Positions 32,224-36,657 of a stretch of 36,657 nucleotides of DNA are shown here, one piece after another. The DNA is from an uncultured bacterium (GTDB lineage Bacteria; Bacillota_I; Bacilli_A; RFN20; CAG-826). The first letter of the stretch is position 1. Each line of letters starts with the position of its first letter. A program made the position numbers and the translations under genes. The notes under the pieces are model-generated. The model searched no databases. It saw only the letters and a program-made list of their open reading frames with translations, and was not told the DNA's origin. The stretch is from the NCBI GenBank assembly GCA_949288485.1, contig CASEKC010000005.1:1-36657 (forward strand). Direction: 5' to 3'.

Positions 32224-33504
32224 TTACTCTAAATTAGTGATTTTCATTGAGAATATAGGAGTATTATAATCATCATTTAAAACGGAAAATAGATAATGAG
32301 GTGAATCGATTATAAATTTTTGATCATAAATAGTTTCATCAACTCCTCCACTAGGTCCTAAAATAGTTACGCTTTTTCCTTTTACACCTTTTTCATTGAA
32401 TTCAAATTCATTAAATTGCTTAGCAATCATTGTTGAATAACTTGCTAATAAAGTATTATTTTTAACTACTTTTTTAAATAATGTATTAGTATCTATTTTA
32501 TGAGAAGCAAATACTTCATCTATTGAAGTAGTTGAGTTTTGACTATCTAATTTAAAACTAGGTAGATAAACTTCAAAACCATGATTTACCTTATTAGTGG
32601 TTATTAAGTCAAATTTAACATTAGAAAGATCTAAAGAGGAAATATCAATATCATTGATATTTCCATTATTATTAACTACATATATTAAAGAATTATTATT
32701 AATATTAAATTTATATGCTGTAGCATTAATATCATCTAAAGAAGCTTTATAAAGAATAGAAGTCTTAATATAAACATAATCTTTATTATTAGTTACACTT
32801 CCATTTAGATTATTAAACTTCTCTTTTTTAATTTCTTTTTCATTTTTAAAACTATCTTCAATATTTAAAGCGTTAATTGCAAAAGCATAAGGTTCTTCAA
32901 ACTGATATTGATCTTTTCCTAAATCAATATTAGTTTTATCTTTAATTATTTCATTAATATATTCTGCACTACTTACCTTATTATTAGCCTTATTATTAGC
33001 AAAACTAGCTATATTTAATGTTTTATTTAGCGTTTCTAAATAAGAAATATCTAAATCTTTATTTTTATCTTCTATTGGACTAATAAAATAAAAATTATAA
33101 TTTTTAAAATCACTAACTAATTCATTTTCTTCATATAATTTAGAATTAAATAATGAAACTAAAGAATTATACATTTCTTTAGTTTCATCTATTGATGAAA
33201 AATTATATGAAGAATAAAAATCTTCTTTGTTAGAAGAAAAACCTAATGATAAATAATCAATTAAAAAACAAATAGGAGAATAAATTTTATTATTAGAAGA
33301 AGAATAATTATTATCTTTTAAAGATAAATAACTATCTTTATATAATGATGAAGATAATTTTTCATTTAAAAATGAAAAATTTAATTCATCATTTATATTA
33401 ATATTACTATCAAAAACTTCAACATCTTTATAAGAAACACTATTTTCTACTTTACACGAAACAACAAATGGTAAAATAAATAAAACTTTAATAAATTTTT
33501 TCAT
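32224..33504 (-). CDS. serpin-like lipoprotein (putative protease inhibitor)
   Basis: A 426-residue lipoprotein (lipobox VVSC, Cys17) with recognisable serpin layout. There is an early IYSPICFLIDYLSLGFSS (about 73-90, the SP-type helix), a central VYLPSFKLDS strand (about 312-321), IDEVFASHKIDTNTLF, then FEFNEKGVKGKSV as hinge (about 363-375). The final strands are FIIDSPHYLFSV and TPIFSMKITNLE. Serpins trap serine or cysteine proteases through the reactive loop, here about GKSVTILGPSGGVDETIYDQ. The hinge carries Lys and Ser where small Ala-like residues are usual, and the loop is about two residues longer than in antitrypsin, so inhibition is plausible but not assured. The start codon follows the peptidase stop by six bases with overlapping GTGAGG, indicating coupled translation. 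Confidence 0.75.
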   Translation of the reverse strand: MKKFIKVLFILPFVVSCKVENSVSYKDVEVFDSNININDELNFSFLNEKLSSSLYKDSYLSLKDNNYSSSNNKIYSPICFLIDYLSLGFSSNKEDFYSSYNFSSIDETKEMYNSLVSLFNSKLYEENELVSDFKNYNFYFISPIEDKNKDLDISYLETLNKTLNIASFANNKANNKVSSAEYINEIIKDKTNIDLGKDQYQFEEPYAFAINALNIEDSFKNEKEIKKEKFNNLNGSVTNNKDYVYIKTSILYKASLDDINATAYKFNINNNSLIYVVNNNGNINDIDISSLDLSNVKFDLITTNKVNHGFEVYLPSFKLDSQNSTTSIDEVFASHKIDTNTLFKKVVKNNTLLASYSTMIAKQFNEFEFNEKGVKGKSVTILGPSGGVDETIYDQKFIIDSPHYLFSVLNDDYNTPIFSMKITNLE

Positions 33505-33510
33505 AAATTT

Positions 33511-34768
33511 TTACCTCACATTATTAGTATAATAAATCTCATCTTCTTCTGTTTCTAGAATTATTGCGTGGAAATCGAAAGAAGATGAAAGTGTATTAAC
33601 TTTACTTAAATTTACATAATCATCTACAGTAATGGCCATATCTATATTTAAATCAAGTAGCTGGCCACACTCGATACAATTAACATAACGATGAATGCCA
33701 GAAGAAACAACATCTTTTAATCTTACAGCGTGCATAGAAACGATATTATTACCACATTGACAATAAATAGTATGATTTCTTTTTCCGTTGGTTTTTGCAT
33801 TAAAAGTATAAAAATGTTTAGAGTGAGAGGTAATAAATTTATTCCCGCTGGAATCAAAACATTTTTCACTATAATCATTTGAATGTTCGTGTTTTAGATA
33901 TTTTGGAACAAAAACATATGCACCCCTAAGTTCATTGTATTCATCTCCAAATTTAACGTGAGTAGAGTTATGAGCTAAAGAAAAAGAGTTATAATAAATG
34001 TTATTATTTGAATCTACATCATAAGCAATTGCTGAATGACCTATTCTTTTTCCCTTCTTTCCTATATCAATTACTACCGGATAATTTTTATTTATATTTT
34101 CAATAATAAAATCTTTCACTTCCTCTTCACTATTTCCACCAAATTGACTTCTTACATCAACATAATTAAAATAATAGCCCTTTTCAAAAATATTATTTTT
34201 ATTTGCAAACTCTTTTATAACTTCTAAAGCTTCCACATTGTAAAGACCTAATTTATCCTCATTATTTTTGAAATCAATATAATTTTTATTATCAGCGATA
34301 CTTAGTAATTCACCAATTATATTGTTTTCTTTGTTATCCGTATAATAATCAAAATAATCAGTCCATGATTTTTTATTTAAAGCATTATAATCATCTATGA
34401 TTCCTGGAGAAAAATAGTTTCCATATATAATCGAATCATTATTACCAATAAATTCTGCTGATAATTCATTATATTTAGTGCTTACTATGTCATCGCTATA
34501 AAAAGTATCATAGTACATCAATAAATTAGTTATGGAAATATAAGAGCAATTATTATGAACATTCGAATACATTAAATGCCCTTGTCCATCAAAAAATGTT
34601 TCAAGGAAATATTTATAGTTAGGTTTACTAAATGATAATAAAATTGAATTAGAAGATTGATCACAGCCAGATATTCCTAGTTCGTTGTTTTTCCTTAGTC
34701 CAATTGTTGGAAAACAAAATTGTTGCAATAAAGCTTACATTTAAACTATTTTTTATAACTTGAATCAT
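33511..34768 (-). CDS. secreted papain-like cysteine peptidase, frameshifted at the N-terminus
   Basis: The long frame (33511-34728) has a C39/papain-like layout. Cys sits in HNNCSYISITNLLMYYDTFY (codon 34546-34548), His in RIGHSAIAYDV (34036-34038) and Asn in IYYNSFSLAH (33988-33990). After the catalytic part, two Cys pairs (YCQCG and CIECG) may form a zinc ribbon. The frame opens only at a TTG. The real start seems to be the ATG at about 34768 with AGGAG, which encodes a hydrophobic leader (MIQVIKNSLNVSFIATILF) in another frame. Dropping one base in the T-rich stretch near 34708-34720 joins the two. It is the third gene of a four-gene operon and directly precedes the serpin gene. Confidence 0.7.
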
Positions 34769-34875
34769 AAAAAAGCTCCTTCCATCTTATTTTCCTTATT
34801 ATCCAAATATTAAAAAATAGTGTAAAGAAACTAGAAATATACATTGTCAATTAAAAATAGAAAACATTGATTTTA

Positions 34876-35909
34876 TTAATAAGAAACCCTATAAGATCTG
34901 TTTATATTAAAGTTATATAATGAAAAATCAAAAGGACTATTTCCTTGTTCCAATATAGATATTAAAAAATCAGCATTTATATCATAATCAATAGTTTTTC
35001 TAGAAAAAAAAGCGCAATGAGAAAGTTGAACTGTAGAGGATTTAGCATATTCAACATCAACACCACTATTTCCGTTCGAATTAACATATTCAAAATTTGT
35101 TCCAATATTCCATTTATCTATAAGAACTAACGTTATTAAAGGACTGTTTTTAATAGCATTATACTCATAATAAAACTCGTTCCATGGAGAAGTAAATACT
35201 CTTCCTTCAACCTTTCCGTCTATATTTTTCGGAATTGAAGTGGAATTAATAACACGTTCTAAATCGCTTGCTGAATAAATGGTTTTTATATTATTTGTTC
35301 TATAATTATTTTTCGGAGTTACTAAAGTGCTTGTTACTACAGCGTCATCATAATTTTCATTGTCAATAGTGTTATATTTATAACGATATGTTTTTGCTAA
35401 AAACTTGCATATACCACATAATCCGTTTTCTGTACTCAGCATTTCATAAGCTATATAAGAATCTTTGATATCCCGTTCATTATTTTCTTTAATAGTATAA
35501 TATTCATAATCTGTATAAACAGAAGAATATAAATCATTTTTTATATGTTGAATTAGATTGTCTATATGTTCGGCAGTAGAAAAATTAGTAGCAAGCAAGT
35601 CACCATAAGTATAAGAATCATCTTCATTCCTTTTAGTAAAATTTGCAAAAACAAATGAATCAATTATATTTTCATTATCATTTGTATAACCGTTATTGTT
35701 TTTTTCTAAAAAAGATAAATTTGTAAACGTAATTTTTAAAGATTTGCCAAAATTTAATTCTCCATCTTTAATATTGTATTTTTTGTTAAATCATCCAATG
35801 TAAAATTTTTTTCTTGAGGATTTTCTTCTTTTTCTATGTAACAACTAACTAACGATAATAAAGGGAAAAAGATCATTGAAATACTAAATAATTTTCTTTT
35901 TGATAACAT
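34876..35909 (-). CDS. lipoprotein of unknown function, frameshifted after the signal peptide
   Basis: An ATG at 35909 with GGAGG seven bases upstream starts a lipoprotein signal (lipobox LVSC, Cys23) that runs to FTLDDLTKN and then hits a stop. In the neighbouring frame the protein continues from YNIKDGELNFGKSL to the end at 34876. Adding one A to the A6 run (35779-35784) gives TKKYNIKDGE and a continuous 344-residue protein, so a homopolymer indel is the break. The mature part contains one CGIC motif (TENGLCGICKFLAKTYRYKY) but no family I recognise. The start overlaps the XRE regulator gene by 26 bp; the peptidase gene follows about 107 bp downstream. It may act on or with the peptidase at the cell surface. 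Confidence 0.65.
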
Positions 35910-36429
35910 AAATTATCCTCCAAATTAGTAAAATAGAAGACAACAAGAATAAGATTGCAAAAATGATAAAAAAAACTAAAAATGTAGTTGATTCACCAGT
36001 TGAAATAAAAACATACCAAAAAATAGGATTAAATGTGAAATTATAATAGATTGGATTTAAAAAAGAATAAATGATTTGTGAAATTAAAATAATTAAAGAA
36101 ACAAGTAAAATACAAAACAAAGGAATTATTATTTTATCTTTATAAATCTTCTTAATTATGTTTTTATTATTATTGTTATATTCATTTTTAATTTCTTCAA
36201 TTTCGTTAGAATTTTCACAAATCTCGCCATATAAAAGATAATTTACATCGGTTTTAAAAATTTCATGAAGTTTGTCAATTGTTTCTATAGTTAAAGAATT
36301 CTTACCTGTTTCTAAAGCAGATATACTTTGACGAGTAAGACCAAGTTTTTCCCCGAATTCTTCTTGAGATAAATTTGAAGAAATTCTTATCTCTTTGATT
36401 CTATTTGCAATCTCATTTTTGTTAATCAT
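35884..36429 (-). CDS. XRE-family regulator with two membrane helices
   Basis: A 181-residue protein: residues 7-62 are an XRE helix-turn-helix (SSNLSQEEFGEKLGLTRQSI with SALETGKNSL), then an acidic Asn/Glu linker. Two membrane helices follow at about 96-120 (IIPLFCILLVSLIILISQII) and 145-175 (LVFFIIFAILFLLSSILLIW), joined by a short exterior loop (NPIYYNFTFNPIFWYVFIST). It heads the operon with the lipoprotein, peptidase and serpin genes, and its 3' end overlaps the lipoprotein start by 26 bp. A membrane-bound repressor that senses the state of the surface proteins is a reasonable inference. It stops with TAG. Confidence 0.85.
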   Translation of the reverse strand: MINKNEIANRIKEIRISSNLSQEEFGEKLGLTRQSISALETGKNSLTIETIDKLHEIFKTDVNYLLYGEICENSNEIEEIKNEYNNNNKNIIKKIYKDKIIIPLFCILLVSLIILISQIIYSFLNPIYYNFTFNPIFWYVFISTGESTTFLVFFIIFAILFLLSSILLIWRIIYVIKKKII

Positions 36430-36657
36430 AACTAAATAATTTTAAGTTCTTTGTCTATGTTTATTCAAGAAATTATAAATTGCATCTTGTCAATTTATAA
36501 TTTACATAAAAATTTTAACTTTTATAAATTAATTTTATATTTTTTAAATGAAAAACATAATAAATATAAACTTAAAACAATACTTTTCTTAATTTGTTCA
36601 AAAAATTGTATATTAATTTATTCAAAATTTTTTAATGTAAAAATATGATGATTTTGC
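36430..36657. other. AT-rich window end, no supported gene
   Basis: This is the promoter side of the XRE-headed operon. The 65-codon open frame here has a composition typical of random A/T sequence and no ribosome site, so I do not call it. Nothing else is visible. Confidence 0.5.

Noticed and set aside
36451..36648. 65-codon open frame at the window end
   Set aside because: No ribosome site; low-complexity A/T translation.

Overview
The window is a very AT-rich stretch (roughly a quarter G+C by eye) from a low-GC Gram-positive bacterium. The best guess is a host-associated anaerobe of the Bacillota/Bacilli, near the RF39 and mollicute-like lineages. Supporting signs are AT-biased codon use, GGAGG ribosome sites on many genes, Cys-type lipoprotein signals, a class III (oxygen-sensitive) ribonucleotide reductase and InlB-type repeat surface proteins. 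There is no rRNA, CRISPR array or intact transposon. Trp is TGG, and every gene called here stops with TAA or TAG, never TGA.

Layout. 1-900: transposase-like HTH remnant, tRNA-Lys(CTT) and a GNAT acetyltransferase. 1.1-5.6 kb (minus): a five-gene operon running YgbA_NO protein, DUF454 membrane protein, CydD-like and CydC-like ABC exporter halves, and a one-helix membrane protein. 5.6-9.1 kb (plus): nrdG and nrdD, the latter with a fused glutaredoxin-like tail. 9.2-9.8 kb: a decayed AbiEi-like gene with a 19-bp inverted repeat upstream. 10-17.5 kb: a hypothetical gene, a GH13 amylase-type enzyme, a PLD-plus-helicase protein, a NUDIX hydrolase, a hypothetical gene and a CmpB-like membrane protein.

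17.5-25.3 kb: two AAA ATPases of the DUF4143 class, each preceded by its own set of iterated palindromes. They are interleaved with two copies of a module made of a four-helix SHOCT membrane protein and an InlB-repeat lipoprotein. 25.4-30.5 kb: a large unknown protein, a double-HTH membrane protein with an LRR (BspA-type) exterior, a broken metallophosphoesterase, a compositionally odd short island, and a cyclophilin-like protein.

30.8-36.4 kb: an amidohydrolase, then a compact minus-strand operon of XRE regulator, lipoprotein, papain-like cysteine peptidase and serpin-like lipoprotein. This looks like a secreted protease and inhibitor locus; two of its genes carry single-base frameshifts next to homopolymers at their N-termini.

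The strongest candidates for undescribed biology are (a) the paired DUF4143 ATPases with private, phased palindrome arrays, and (b) the peptidase/serpin lipoprotein operon under a membrane-bound XRE regulator.
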